Below are positions 42,401 to 57,400 of a DNA stretch of 64,000 bases, piece after piece. The position numbers and the translations under genes were made by a program. How positions within the stretch are numbered: position 1 is the first letter of the stretch; every line of letters begins with the position of its first letter. The notes under the pieces were generated by a model that had not been told where the DNA came from, made no database searches, and saw nothing but the letters and a program-made list of their open reading frames with translations. Source of the stretch: Cardinalis cardinalis (lineage: Eukaryota > Chordata > Aves > Passeriformes > Cardinalidae); the NCBI GenBank assembly GCA_014549065.1, contig JACDOX010000040.1:2083231-2147230 (forward strand), given 5' to 3'.

Positions 42401-45400
42401 GAACAAACTGAGTTTTTTCAGAAGCCATTTGGCAAGAATGGAGTATCTGCTGACCTACAGAGACAACTTCACAGGAGTAGAAGTTCAAATTACAAAGAGA
42501 ACTGAATAAAATATTCAAGGCATTCTCTAGAGAGAAAATTAGCATGACAGAAAAAGAAATCTGCAGAACATTTTTCTTTACTGGTATTGTAAAAGTTAAT
42601 ATTATAACTAAAATACAACAACCTACTGTCTATTAGTTGAAGCAAAGTTTAACTACCATTCGTTGAGTAGAAGTTGCAGACTAGTAGAATGTAAATCTAA
42701 ATTCTGCAAATTTAGTACATTAATTTTTGTCTATAAGTGGTGTACAAACTGCCCAACATCAGCTCCTCTCCAGAAAGCAGATACTCCTTTATTTCTTAGT
42801 ACTATAGAATATATTAACAAAAAATATTTTAATCAAGTTAGGAAGATTATTTAACTTTACTGAAGCCTACCTTGTGTAATTTTAAGAAGTTTCACAGCTA
42901 CTCGATGTTGGGCCTGAATAAGCTCCAAGTGTAAATCTGTCACAAAACCATTATCTGTTCCTGTTTTATCATCACCACATCCCAAAACAGAATTCAAATT
43001 CCNATCATTTGAGTCCACCTAATAAATAGGAAGTGGCAATTAAGCAAATACAAACTTCCACTACTTAGCTTACTACATTTTTCTTCATACTGAAATTTGT
43101 CATATTTGCGCAATATGAAGTCAATCAAGAAAGCATGGAAAGGGGGTAACCAGAGAGAGAGAGCACGNAAAATGGACAAAGAGAACTAGACAAAATCTGA
43201 GAATCAGTAGTAACTTGGATCAATAATAAAGACAAAACTGTAAAAACTTGTGGAGGGATAGAATTCAAGAGAATAGTGCAGAAGGCAATCTCACCCCTGA
43301 GGAGTTGCAGCTGTGCTGATCACCAAAGATTAGGAACAGGCCTNNCCTTAATGGGCCACAGCTGTGNCCAATGAGGATGAGTGCTACAAAAGAGCGGGTT
43401 AGCTGGGTGAGAAGGGACTTGGGAGTTTATTGGCTGTGCTGTGAGGAAGGAGTTAGTGCTGCAGCTGTAAGGAGCTGCCCATGAAAAACCACTGAGAAGG
43501 TATGGAACTTTTGTACTTTCACAATAAGATGTCAACAAAAGCTGTCTTTTACTGTGTTGCCAATCCATAGAATAAATATCATATTGATATTGAATGGAGA
43601 TATTTAGAAAATCTGAACTCACATCAAGAACAAAAGGAGATTTTAATAATAAACGGTTGCAAGCAATAAGTATGAGAAGGATTCCTGTTCTTACTAAAAA
43701 TCAATTTATTATCATTATTTCAAAACAAAATGTTAAAGAAAGCCTAAAGGAGTTCATANTTTATTACTGAAAGAGAAAAATGCCCTTTCAGCTTGTGCTG
43801 GCTTTGGCTTAGACAGAATTAAGTTTTCTTCATAGTAGCTAGTATGGGGTAGTGGTTTGAATTTGTGCTGGAAATAGTGTTGATAGCATCAGGGATGTNT
43901 TCATTACTGACGAGCAGTGCTCACNCAGCATCAAGGCTGAGACAGCACTGNTTCTCACACCACCCCACCAGAGAGGAGGTTGAGGAGGCACAGGAAACTG
44001 GGAGAAGGCACAACCAGGGCAGGTGATCCCACTGACCAAAGGGGTGTTCCAGCCCCTACAACACCCCAGTCAGTACACGAACCTTGAGGAAGGAGGAAGG
44101 GGCAGATGTTTGAGTGATAGTATTTGTCTTCCTAAGTTACACAAGCTACAGGTGATGGGACTCCTGGAGCTGCCTGAACTCCTGCCTGCTTATGGGAAGT
44201 GGTGAATTAATTCCGTGTTTTGCTTTGCCTGTGTGCATAGCTTTTGCTTTCCCCATTAAACTGGCCTTATCTCAATCCAGGAGTTTTCTGGCTTTTGCTT
44301 TCCCCCAGGACACTGTGAGGGACTNGGTGAGCAGCTGTGAGGGGCTCAATTGCCAGATGGGGTTAAACCACAACACTAATACACAGAGACACATTTTTTC
44401 TATTCTCTTCTTATACGGGCCAGGAAGATGAGGTACATTTCATAGTGCTGAGATTTCTAAGTATGAAGANAATATGAGGTTTGTGCCATCAAAATACAAT
44501 ATATTACTGATAGGTTTTGTCACAGTGTAGCTTTTTTGTAATCTTTACCTTTGTACAGCAGCTGTCAAATATCGACTTTCCATCTGGTAAAAGGGTCATT
44601 AGCCGAGATGTGTTCATGTCATTAATTGCTTTTTCAAGAACTTCATAAGCAATTTGTAGTTGTTCTGTAGGTGTTTTCTGAAATGAAAACCCATATAAAC
44701 ACATTTCCTTAGATAACATTAAAAACTANAATATAGATGATCAAAAGTAATGTGTTTTTCTTTTTAGCTGTTGAAGTTTAAAACTGTTAGACAATCTTTA
44801 CACAGGTACTGCTCCCCAGACCTTCATATACTAATACTAATATTTTTAATTTNATGTAGGACTGATTTCCCTTCAGCTCAATAAATTTACTCTGCTATAA
44901 GNTAATTTACAGAATTAGCTTATAGCGGAGTGAAACTGAACTTAACAAATTAAATTGAAATAATAGCATTTGCAGTTTTTCAATATTCCATTCAACACTA
45001 CTAAGAAAACAGTTTTTCTAAGAAACACCACCTTTAAGTAGACTGTCACTGAACTAAACCCTGTCCATGTGTGTAAGCATTAAGACATATGACTGACAAC
45101 ACTCCTAAATCCTCAAGCTAACACATATCATTTGTCCTTAATGTACTTTAGTAAGTAATTTTATTGGAAAATTCTGCAAAGTGTTGAACAAAGCAAGGAC
45201 ACTCAGGATGTTTCATGATCTATTCCACATGATCCTTACAAAAAGAAGGAAGCAAAAATGCAACCCAAAATATTTTCCTAAATTAAGCAATGACTAAATT
45301 TTCTATGATCTTTATAAAATCTGCCATTAAACCATTTAAGGCTGGTACTACAGACTGGCATAAAAAAAGGTGTACAGTGGAAATCACTATACTCGTGCTG

Positions 45401-48400
45401 CAAAAAAAAACTTTGAAATACAGTCCCTTCCAGGAAAAGGATTGATAAAGAAGACTTGGGGAAAATTTTCAAATTGCATTTAATTTGAAAAAATATCTTT
45501 TGCTTTTTTTNCTCTGCTCTAGTAGGATTGCATGAAATATTTCAACTTTGTAAACTAAATACAAAATTGTATGAAAAGCTTCGAGCAGAAGCATTTCTAT
45601 TCTATTCAAAATTGATGTATCAATTAAAGTAAATTTGACATTACCATCAGTATTTCAGGAGTATCACATGTTTCATCTTGCCAAAGAGAAGCACTTCCTC
45701 CTTTTTCATAGGAAGAAAAAGCAGAAGTGAAAATCAAATAAATCCAGAAAATTTTAGTACCAATTGATCAGCTCTACTTCTAATTTTAGAGTCTGGCAAT
45801 AATTCTTTTCTTCAGTGCTTGAATATGAGAGGTAATTATATTGTTTCTTGAGGAGCTTTCCAGGGCTTAGATACACAGCAATGTATGTACAGTTACACTA
45901 ACACAGGATATTATTAGCTAATAATGTTGTGTTTTAAAGGCACCATCTATTTCATAGCCACATCATATCCAAGCTAATGAAACTAGGACTCATTCTGTAG
46001 CTCCTCCTATTTTTGTAGCATTCATATCAATTCTCCATTTTGAAATGAATTCAAACCTAGTATTATCATCCAATTCACAGTTAATTTCACTTACAGAATC
46101 ATTTTTAAGAGGTCATATTATGGTAAATACTATTTGATTTTATTATTTCTTGAAGCAGTATTTTCAGCTTTTAAAAGTTTGTTTTGATTGTTTAAATTAC
46201 TTTCATTTATGAAGAATGCATCCAAACCTATGTTTCCCTCTTCAAAACAAGAGAAAACAAATTTTTAGCTCTTGGTTAAACCCTCTAATTTCATTTCTTT
46301 GCTGAAATAATTTTGTGTGTGTTTTCAGAGGAACAACCTTCTTCTACTCCTTGTGCCACTTTTGCATAATTGTTTTTGCTTGTTCNCTGTCTCTTCCTCA
46401 TAAAAAAGAAATTTTGTATTCACTCAGTAACATTCAGTAAATAGGTTCTTTTCAGCACAAGCACATGCTTGACTGTAAGTCTGTTCTGACCAATGGCTCC
46501 TATCTATTCAGCTTTTTTTTTTCCTCCAAGAAGACAAATTTAAACTGAATGCCAAAGAAGGGATGCTACAATGAGGTTCTCATTTAGCCCTCCTGAGAAC
46601 CTTATAATTTTCATAACACCACCAAAACCAATACCTACTCTGCCTTAATAACAAATAATTTCCCAAGATTTTTTATTTCTAAAAGTGCAAACCTATTATA
46701 ATTTCTTTCCATTTCTAGATATGGTCTAATAAGATCCTTTACATTTACTCTCTAGTTACTGTAAGACCTTTATGAGAATTATGATTCATATTCTAAAATA
46801 TGCAACAGAGANCTTTTAAAGTATGTCTAAATAGTCATATTTTACAGCATTAGTCAGGTTTGGAAGGAAATTTGTTTAATACGGTTGTGATAGCATATCC
46901 CAATAATGTCAGCCAAGTCCAACTTCAAAAACAAATTACTATACAAAAATCAAGAATATGTAAAGAAAACCAAATCGATGATCCAACAAATGCAAAAGCT
47001 TCAGTATGACCTCAATATTTTCCTTGTTTGTTTGGCCTGCAACTAATCAGCCATCATTTGAAGGCTCGAAACGAGCCACAGCATGTACTGCCTTTTGCCT
47101 TGCCCATATGCAGAGAAAATAGCAGTGATCTGATCTGAGGCTACTCTGAAGGGGCAAAGAGATGTAGAAGACCTGTGAGGAGGGNGAGTTATAAGAGATG
47201 TAATTCAAAACAGGGTTACTTCGGTAGAACTAGAAATGTAAGGAAAGAAATCATACATCCTTGGAAAAACAGGTTTCATTAGCTCCAATAATGGGTGAAA
47301 TTATGTGCTAAAACCACTGTTCTTCTACTCTCAACAATCTCTTTACAATATTTTTTGAATATGTNTGTTAGTAAGTTTTCAGCTCAGAAAAGTTCCAATC
47401 TTTAAAGCCATTCTTGAAAGAAAACTCATTTTTTTCTTGAAAGCTTTACCTTCCTTGTCCTTAGATTCACTTGTAGAATCAGCTACATTTTCCAGTATTG
47501 CAGCTAGACATAAAGTTATCTCTGCAAACATTACGTTAGTGTCTGCTATGTTGCTCTTCTCAATTATTTCATTCATTATCCAGAGTATATGAACCCACTA
47601 AAAATGAGGAAATGGGGAAGAAAAAGAATTAAGACAGAGATAAATTTTTGGATGACCTTTATGTATTACAGAGGTAGAGGGTTTTGCACTCAAAATTGTC
47701 TAAAAATATTCACAAGCATGCAGACAGCTCTTTTCCTGGATCTGGATTCTTTTTTTTAAATGTCACCAGACTAAGATGCTGAATTTATACTGCTCCATAG
47801 CCCCTGTTCCTTCAGACACCAGACTTTTTTATTTTAGAACATTATTATTCCTGCCATTCCTTTTGGAAAGTTTTATGAATGTTCTACAGCCATAACTTTT
47901 ATACCTTGTTCTAGTGCAGTAAGCCTTCCAGAAGATTTTATTACANGCCTCTCATTTATCTCCATATCTTCCCACTTAATCTCAGAACAAAAGAGACCCA
48001 AACACTACTGTNGTACATACAGAGGAAAATAACCTTCTGGGGAGCCTCCAAACAATTTCACTATATAGGGTCACAAAATTAAATCCTCCAGAAACTGCTT
48101 GGTTAGCATCAACTGGCAGCCCAGATAGCCCATTTCACCAAGAGCCTCTCACCCACAGGACAAATTCAAGGTAAGGCTGTGATTCTATCCCATGGGCTGA
48201 ATACCATTCTACTGTTGACTCCCATCTCCCATGTCTTAAGTTGTAAGGCTTTTTTCACTTGGTTTAACTGATCTAGGCAACTTTCTTGAAATACATTGAT
48301 ATTTTGGCCACAACATCTCAAATTCTTCTTCCTACATCCTGGAAAATGTTTTCACAAATTTAGCTTCTTACCACTGTGGCCCACTGGCAGACAGCAGGTT

Positions 48401-51400
48401 ACTGCAAGAAAACTAAGAGAATATTTNGATTCTGGCATATGTGAGCACAGTGTGTTCAAAGTGTATGCGTAATTCATATTTTTAAGAAGATTATCTACAC
48501 TTTACCATAAGAAAAGGTACTTAGACTGGATGCCAGTATTTCACTGCCTTTACCATAACAGACTGCATTCACATTAAGAGAAATACATTACAATGAAGGA
48601 GTACTTGGTAAGCTTGGTGTTTGTGGATATATTCTAAGCAGCGACTTCCGCTCTTTTGGATTTGCTGAAGTTCTGTTTTACACTTCTGCCACAAACACAT
48701 TACTACATCAACAAGTATTTCTTTGCCAGGATGGACATTCTGGAAAGAAAAAACAATATAGTTGTGGCAATGGGTAGGCATNTAAATACACAAATAACCC
48801 AGTACGTAAACAGTCTCAACATTTTTCAACATAGTAAATAAAATGTCACTTTCTTATAAGAGATGACAACATTTTGAAAGCCTTAGAAATAATTTTTAAA
48901 AATAATTTCTGGTAGATCATCCAAGCTTTTTTTCTCACAACAATATAAAGTGGGTTTAGAGGTTTGGGGAGGGTTTTTTGTTGTTTTTTTGTTGTCAGGT
49001 TTCTTAAAAGTAACACAGACAAGGAAATCAGTGAGATTAAAATTACATGAGAGAGCAAATTAACTATAATGCTGAAATCAACAGATTCTGGAGAAACTTT
49101 ATTTTTATTAAATACTTAAATGTGTGGAAGAAAATCTAAATTAATAGTTTCATTTTGCCTGACAGAGTACTTCCATGGGCTATTGGTGCATTTGAGATGA
49201 TAAAGCAGTGAAAAATAAACAACTAGAAAAAAATTAGGACTGAAATATCTAACAAGTGAAAGAAATATTCAACCCTATCTGCATCTTACAAAGAGAATAA
49301 CAAATTCAAAACTCCTAGTCACTTAACCTCCTAATTAACACATAGATGGGCTCTATTGCCTTTTAAAATGTGTCAAACACATTCTGAACAGTAAGGATCA
49401 GTATACATCTTTGTCACCAGTTATAGCAGAGTTGAACTAGTATTTCAGGCGCAGTAAAACCTGATATATCCACGCTACTTATATTCCCATATATGTTTGA
49501 GCATAAGATTTATGGGNTATTGATAATGAAACTGGGAGGAGAAAAAAATGGAAAAAATATAAATCAATTATTTTTAAGCTGCTAGATTGCCTCAGCTATA
49601 TATCATGTAACTTCACCATCAGTGAATGCTCTGTTAATCAGGGGTGAATTTGTTTTTCTTCTCTGGACCGATCAAGAAGATTTGCAGGAAAGGGCAGAAG
49701 AACCAGTAGAGTTTAAATCCAGGTGACTACCTTCATACAGAGGTCACATTAAAAACTGACAAATCATGCTATCTAAAGGTAGCTATAGGGTACCTCACAG
49801 GCAAGATACTTTCACTAAATATACTNCACCAAAGCTAAAAATGTGTGTGCTCCAGTTACATTCAAATTGTGGCAATATTCAAATTATATCTAAAATAAAT
49901 TTTGCATTCAAGATATATGCTATGTTATCAGAACAGGTTTTTTCTAAGGAAAAATTGTAATTAGACTTTTGGATCACAAACTTTTTTAATGTAAGTGCTA
50001 GTAATGGTGACACTGCACTATAATTTCTTCCCTTCTCAGTAGAAGATTAAGGGGAAATCTCAGTTTGAGCAAGTAAAAGTGGTTACTCAGAGAATAAATA
50101 ATCAGATACATAATGGGATTATTCCTACAGTGGAGGCTTCAGCCCAGAGTCCCACTCTCATTGGTTTTGTTGTTGCTGCTGCTTGTTTCAGCTTTTTGCA
50201 GTGAGAATTTACCTTAAATTGAAGACAGCACTGTTAAAAAGGCTTCATCATTCCTTAGGGTAGCTGCCCCTGTTTCTATAAATACTGCAGAAGTGTTTTT
50301 CCACAGCTGAGCATATTTGCCCATCTAAATCTAACATACATAAATAAACTTGATCTCTGCTTGATCAGCTGAAACATGGAATGAGCCCTATGGTCTTCCA
50401 AATAGATTTAATATCTAATAAGCTATTTTAAAGTAACCAATTACAAAGCATTTTTTAAAAAATGAAACCTTTTTTTAAAGTCACAAACTGANAACATTCA
50501 AAAGTACATTTTTTTACTTTTTATATTAATGAATTTTGTTAGTCATGCAACTGATTCCTTTGATCTTCTATTATAGGCATNCATCACAGATTAAGTGATA
50601 CACTGAGAAGAAATGTCTCAAATCCTGTTATTACCTGCTCAAATGTGGAGACATAGGAAAATGTTGTTGTTGCCAAAATCATAAGATCACGAAAAGGATC
50701 TCCAGGCTTTAAGGATTCCTCTACATTCAGCATTTATTAAAAAAATGCGGGGGAAAGGAAAGGCAAAACATTACATCTAATTTAAAACCTAATTTTGAAA
50801 ATATCTCAGTCAATTGATTTACTAATATAAGCCAGCAGATAACATCGTCTAANAAACGGTAAATTCAGAGAGGGGACAGATAATTCCAAGTTTATTCACT
50901 TCTGTGAAAAATGAGTATTTCCATTTCTACGAAAGTGTAAGTTTTCAAGACATATTTAGGTTCTTGATTGTCATATAATTAAACTGCAATTGCTCTAACA
51001 AGTTTTTCTTGCTTCTATGTAAAAAATTTTGCATAAATTAGGTATAAGACCAGACAAAAAATTGCTCTAAGACTTGTTTTACTTTTCCCCTTAAAACTCA
51101 TCTGAAAACATTCAATCATTTTGCATCTTTGCTTATAACTTGGTGCATGTTTAACATACATCATGCATTTCCCACTAATGGGAAATAGTATGAAGTTNTA
51201 TTTTGACAAATGAAAACTGGAAAAAATAGGTGGCGTTTTCTCAATTACTACTTTTTGTCATAGATTACTGCATGAACCATATTACATAGCTTTATAAATA
51301 ATTTACAAAACCTCTTGCTGCAAAAANATTTGAAATCCAAACACAACTATAACTGAACAACACTCACTTCTAATTGTCTGTGTCTTTTCAGAACCCCGAC

Positions 51401-54400
51401 NTGTGCTGCCTTCTTTGCTCTTACCGCCATCAGTAATAGAAAAACTACGTTCAAATCTTCCTGGGAGTACTATAGGTTGCATGAGTGTAAGAAGTTTGAG
51501 TTCTAGTTCAGCTTTCTTCCATCTTGGGTCATCTTGAGCCTAATTGAGATAAAAAAAAACCTAGAAATTGGTCTTTAAAATATGTATTTTGAATATTCCT
51601 TATCCTCATAGGAAAAGACTAAATAAATAACATCTCAATCACATTCAGATTACCTGGAGAAAATTATCAACAAATTCAAAAGCCGAATAAAACACGTTCC
51701 ACTCTTCATAGCTGAAAGCTAATTTTACAAATTTCACAGCAGCATCTCCAGACACCCCTTCTTCTCCTGCAGTGATGACAAAAATATTTTCTCTATTTTN
51801 TGTATATGTATTCAGAAGTTTATTGAAAGTTTAATTTCAATTATTTTCATTGTTTGGGTATTGACAAATATAAAGATAAATCTTCACACATTTTTGAATA
51901 GTCAGCATAATCTTGAAGGATGTTTTAATAACTTTACAAGAAACAATAGCTTTATTTTTTCACAGTAATATCTATGCTTACAGGCTGCTTTAATGATGGA
52001 TGTCCAACCACAGAATCATAAAGGTTTGAAAAAACCTCCAAGATCATAAAATCCAAACTTTTAACAAATACCACCATGGCCACTTAACTATATCACAGTG
52101 TCCTGTTACATTCAAAAGAGGCTCTACAATTATTGATATTAACATACCCGTGTAGAGAACACCAAGGATCTAGTCCTTGCTGTTGCAGGAAGAGCTTATC
52201 ACCCTGTAAAGACTCTTATTATCCAAAATTTGGTTTAAAATTTGTATAGAAACACATACAATTTCTTTCAAGACAGTTTCTCATTACTGCATCAGAAAAT
52301 GTTCATATACACACAGGGAGCCTATTTTCTCACTTTTCAAGTTTATGCAGACCACAGTAAGGCAGAAACTAGACTTTCTTGTCCTTGGAACTCTCAGCAA
52401 GTGTTTTAGCTAATACATTCAGCAGTGTTCTGTAGTCATAACAATATGCCACAGTCACTGTCATGAGTTGGAAGGGAACTACAAGCTTGATCACCAAAAT
52501 CNAGCTCCTGGCCCTGCACAGAACCACACCAAGATGACACCACTTTGCAGACTCTTTATGTATAGAAATGTTACTAACATGAAAATTAATTCTGCCCACT
52601 GAGTATTTATATCACTGGNTTAAAAATTCCTTTGAAATTCCAATCTAGCTTACCTGCTAGCATCAACTGCAGAAGACTAGATGATGGATTAATTATACCA
52701 AAGTGATTGGTGCCACTGCTCTCTCCACCTTCAACACAGACAACTTATTAAGTCAATGTATAATCTATTAGACTGGTTATGTTCTAATTAGCCAGTAATC
52801 ATACCAAGAAAAAGATCATTCTGAAGTGTACTTGTTCTGTATATTTCCTTTTACTGACAAAATACCTCTATACCCAGGACTATATTCAGCCCAGAGCCCA
52901 GTAAACAAAAGTGTGGAAGGAACCATCAAGTCCAGTGTTTTCCTCAAGTTTTTACACCTAACTTTGAATGGAATTTTTTAAATTAATAGAATACATCAAA
53001 TACCATGGTATTTTGACCCTGCTTGGCTGCCTGACCCCCATCCAGCTGCTCTCAGGCTGTGCAGGAACTGCTCAGGAGTAGTGAAAGCACTGTTGTGTTA
53101 ACAACATTGTTTTAGCCATAAACATATGGCACAGTAAAGCCTGTAAAGGCCACTATAAAGTGAACTCCAGTTTACTTAGAAAATAAATGCATAANCTGCT
53201 GCAGATTTTTACTAATTATAATAGACCATGGAGATAACCCAGATTTTTATTTTCTATTATGTGACAATAAGAAAGATTACCTCTCTTACAGGTGCTATTG
53301 CTATAAATCAAATATATACTTTCAGGCACGTTCTTTTTTTTTTTCAAAATAGAAAAATACCAAAATAAAATGGAGGTCCAGGCTCCTCAACAACTGGTTT
53401 TGCTTCTTTAAGCTGTTACCTGAGAGGATTTCTAGGCCTGCAGAAAAAAGCTCAGAAGTGACCTCAGGAATTTGCACTTCATCAGGAACAGGAGGATGAG
53501 GGGGCAATAGATTCCTGCTAGGATCAGACAGTGCTTCCAGGATGGCAAGGAACTGAGCTGCAGCACCATCAAACATTGCCACCAGCAGCCGCTCCGTAGT
53601 GGTGCGAGGCCATGACACCTAAGTAAGAAAAGGTAATTTAAACCTTATGGTATCTAAACCTACTTGCAAAAAAGCAAGATTTTTTGAAAACGTTTCTCCA
53701 TCAGAAAGTAAGTACATGTTCAAAATAGAAAATTACATACTATAAAATATATTGCTGTTATTAATGTCATGCTTCAAAGGCATAGCAAAGNCTCATGCTA
53801 AGCAGGTACAGCACTTAGGTAGACTAATCATTTCACAGCAACCAAACACACTGCTGCATGGTATTTTACTTCAAAAAGAGTACAACAGAAATTATGAGGG
53901 AGTGTATTAAGGCTATGTAGTTTAGATCCATGCAGATCTCTCCTGATAATTTTCTAAAGTAATAATTAGTATATCTTCCCTACTTCCAAGCTTGTTCTGA
54001 GTTTTATTAATAAAATTCTGTTACTTATGAAATGGAAAATATAAAACTTTCTGATTGCGTATAGCACCATGTGTATTTAGAAGAATTATATCATGGTTTC
54101 ATCACATGACAAGAGTAAAGGAAGAAAAGGATTATATGAAATGTCAGACTTACATTTACTGCTTTTCTCGGGTTAACTTTTGACTCACGTCGAAAGCCGT
54201 TCGACTTTTTTCTGGATTCATATACTGCTCTCTTGAAAATCATTACTGACATCTGACACAAAGAAAAAGGTAAGTCATCATCTGTTACATGTTCTGTTCA
54301 TAGAGATCATAACTTCTCTACCTTTTCATAATGACTTGCAGGATGATACCTTGAGAGTGGCCTCTCTAAAAATCTTTCCTGTCTCTGTATGTTCCAGAGN

Positions 54401-57400
54401 AGAACTGACATCTTCTAATTGCTTCAGTTCTTCAATCTTAATCAAACCACGGCGAGCAAATATCTGTCCAAAGAATTTAAATATATATATACTCTGTGTT
54501 CATATCCTGTATGTTGATATCTAATTTTAAAATAATATCATTTCTGAATTTATACAACTGCAAAGAGCTGCAATGAAAGTCAGGTCCTGAACAACTGAAA
54601 AGGAAAACAAAACCTTTGCAAAGTACCTTTTGTATATATGCATGGGACCTGGCCAGTGTTTAATACTAGAAGTTTGTGACTGTGAGTATACACAAAGTGC
54701 TATTGCATTTGAGTTGATTATGCATTTACANGGGGAAACACATCTCCAATTTGCAGTAAAATTTTGGAATATGGACAGAACTCTAAATACATATGATCTG
54801 ATAATAAGTAGAAATATTTAAATAAATATTTCCCATTTGATTGCAACTGAAATGCTCATAAGGTAAATCAGGATACCTCTCCATGAATGCCGGCTTGACA
54901 ATCAAAATAACACTGAGAAACTGCCGTATATAGGGTGGCTCTCCACGTCAAATAATGCACAGATAAAAGTGGAATGGATGATTCCATACATATACTGGCC
55001 CACAGTAAGTATTCCAGGACCTGTATTGAAGAGATCACATTTCAAAATGAATGCATTTTAACCTACATAAATATACTTCCTATTACTAAAGGACAGATAC
55101 AAAGACTTATTCTCACCTGGTTGGACAAGCTGAAAGGGGGGGGGGAAATCACTAGAAATTGTATTAATTTTTAACATATTTTATTGAATAAAAAACATTC
55201 CCCTGCATATTATTGGGTTTTTTCATCTAATACTGTGATCAAGCACTATTTCAGCCTCCAAAGCTACCTTACCCACTNCAGTTCACTATAGTCTTGCCAC
55301 CAGACCAAGATCCCACCCTTCTCTCTCATCTGCTCTTATCTTGCGAGTTAGCCCTCCCTTTTCTGGCAGCTCTAGTGATTATTTTTCAACAGGATCAGCA
55401 AGCTTATCTTGGATGCAATGGAGTCTGTCTTTTGCAGTGAAAAANATGTGATTAGATTAATTTATACCCATGGAACTCTTGGCTTCTAACTTGCAGGGCA
55501 ACATAGTCATTACAGCAGTCTAATTTTAATAATTAGTCCTTCTCTATTGAATGAACAGTATCTGTATCTTCCTCTTACCATCTTCTTTGGGTCAACTTTT
55601 CCCTGAAGTACATAAAATGTGCACAACCTTTGTTCTAAATTTTTTAAGCCAAAATACAAATTTTCTTTTTAGTTTGAATTTCAAGAATTGGAAATGCCCA
55701 CAATCAATTCCTCTGTTTCCTGTATAGCGGAAACCTGAGTATGCTAAAGGATGTGTTAAATCACTTCTGTTTTTAATACAAGATGCTCAAAGACAAAACA
55801 TCTTTCCTGCTCATTGACAGATTAATAAAACAACACATAAGAAAATCTATTGTATTAAGGCTGATTCAAATTCTACTCAAGTTTTAGGAGAAAAGAGTAA
55901 AGCTAAGACAAAAACTACATTCAGAAAAAAAAAAAAAAGGTGTGGGGGAAAGGCCAGGTTATTTTTATCATGTATTCACAACTAAAATCCTTGCCACCAG
56001 GTGTCAGCACATTTCCACATTTTAAGAAGCAAAAGACCAATTCTTGAACATATATAGATGTCCAAAACAAAGCACTTGGAATCCTCTGAAACAGCCTAAC
56101 AAATGGCATCTCAACGTCCAGCAGGACATTACGCTGGGCCCCATTGCACAGCTGAGGAAGGAGCAGACTCAGGAAGGCATGAGAGCTTAGAAATCAACCA
56201 CTTTGAAACACAAACATTTTATTTCCTTGTGACAAAAGTACTACTATTGGCAATACCAGTATAATTGAAAAGTCAGGGTACATTGTTATGCAAAACACAG
56301 GTGCATTTTCTAAACTTCTGCTAATTTTACAACCCTTTCTATTTATTTTGTCATACCTTAGCAGAATGACCCATCACCATCAAATGTCTGCATATGGTGT
56401 AAATATGGATAGTACCTGCAAAAATAAATCCAAACAAACAGGTAAGTTCTATAATTCCACATGANATTTGTTATGCTAAGCAACTCAATCTTTTTCTTAT
56501 TATCTGGGTTGTTACTTCCAGAGAAGAACAATTTAATGATTTTTCATTAAATGAATGAAAAACTAATGATTTTTCTGTATTTCCAATTTAGAGAAGATGA
56601 AACCATTCAATTCTTCTGCAACATTAGTTTCAAAAACACCTACACAGTGAAGCAGTGTAATCATGAGAGTTCATGAGAATGAAATCTTAAAAATTTACCT
56701 AATCCATTTTTTACTCAGTAACTGCTAGAGACAAATCTTACTTTCATCCCCAAGTGCCAAGCTCTTTAAAACAAAATACTCCCTCTCCTAACAGACCTCA
56801 CCTTACATGACTCTTTTAGTCCACCTGTCCTGGCAGACACCACTAATATTACATTAAGTATGACAAGTGACATGAAGAAAATTGAAAGCAAGNAGAGTTT
56901 CCAAGAGCATCAAAACGACTTAGAAATAAAAACCTGTCAAAAATGTACTTGACTCAAGCAACATCATAAAATTTTCAAAAATCAGTCTTAGAAGTATAAA
57001 AGACACTGCAGTTCTGGGAGACAAAAAAAAAGCCTATTCTTCTGTTTGTATGAATGTTCAGANAGGGACACCTGTGGCAGCAGGAGGCATCAAAATGTCA
57101 ACTGTCATAGCTAGAAGGGTGTTATTATCTCAATAAGCTCAAANGGAGCAAGTATTAGGAAGATTTCTTTTATCAGTCAAATCTGTAATGAGGCACAAAA
57201 TCTGTTATCTGAAATTGCAGAAAAATGCTCAGGAACTAGGGAAAATCTGAGTTAGTGCCTCCTTCTAATTGGAGCAGATTACTGGCCAGGATTGGTACAG
57301 AGACCTGTACCACCACAGGCACTGGGACGTGAGAATGACAGGGGAGTATATTTTAATATTAATTCCTCTCCCATAGAAACATGCAATCAAAACACACACC

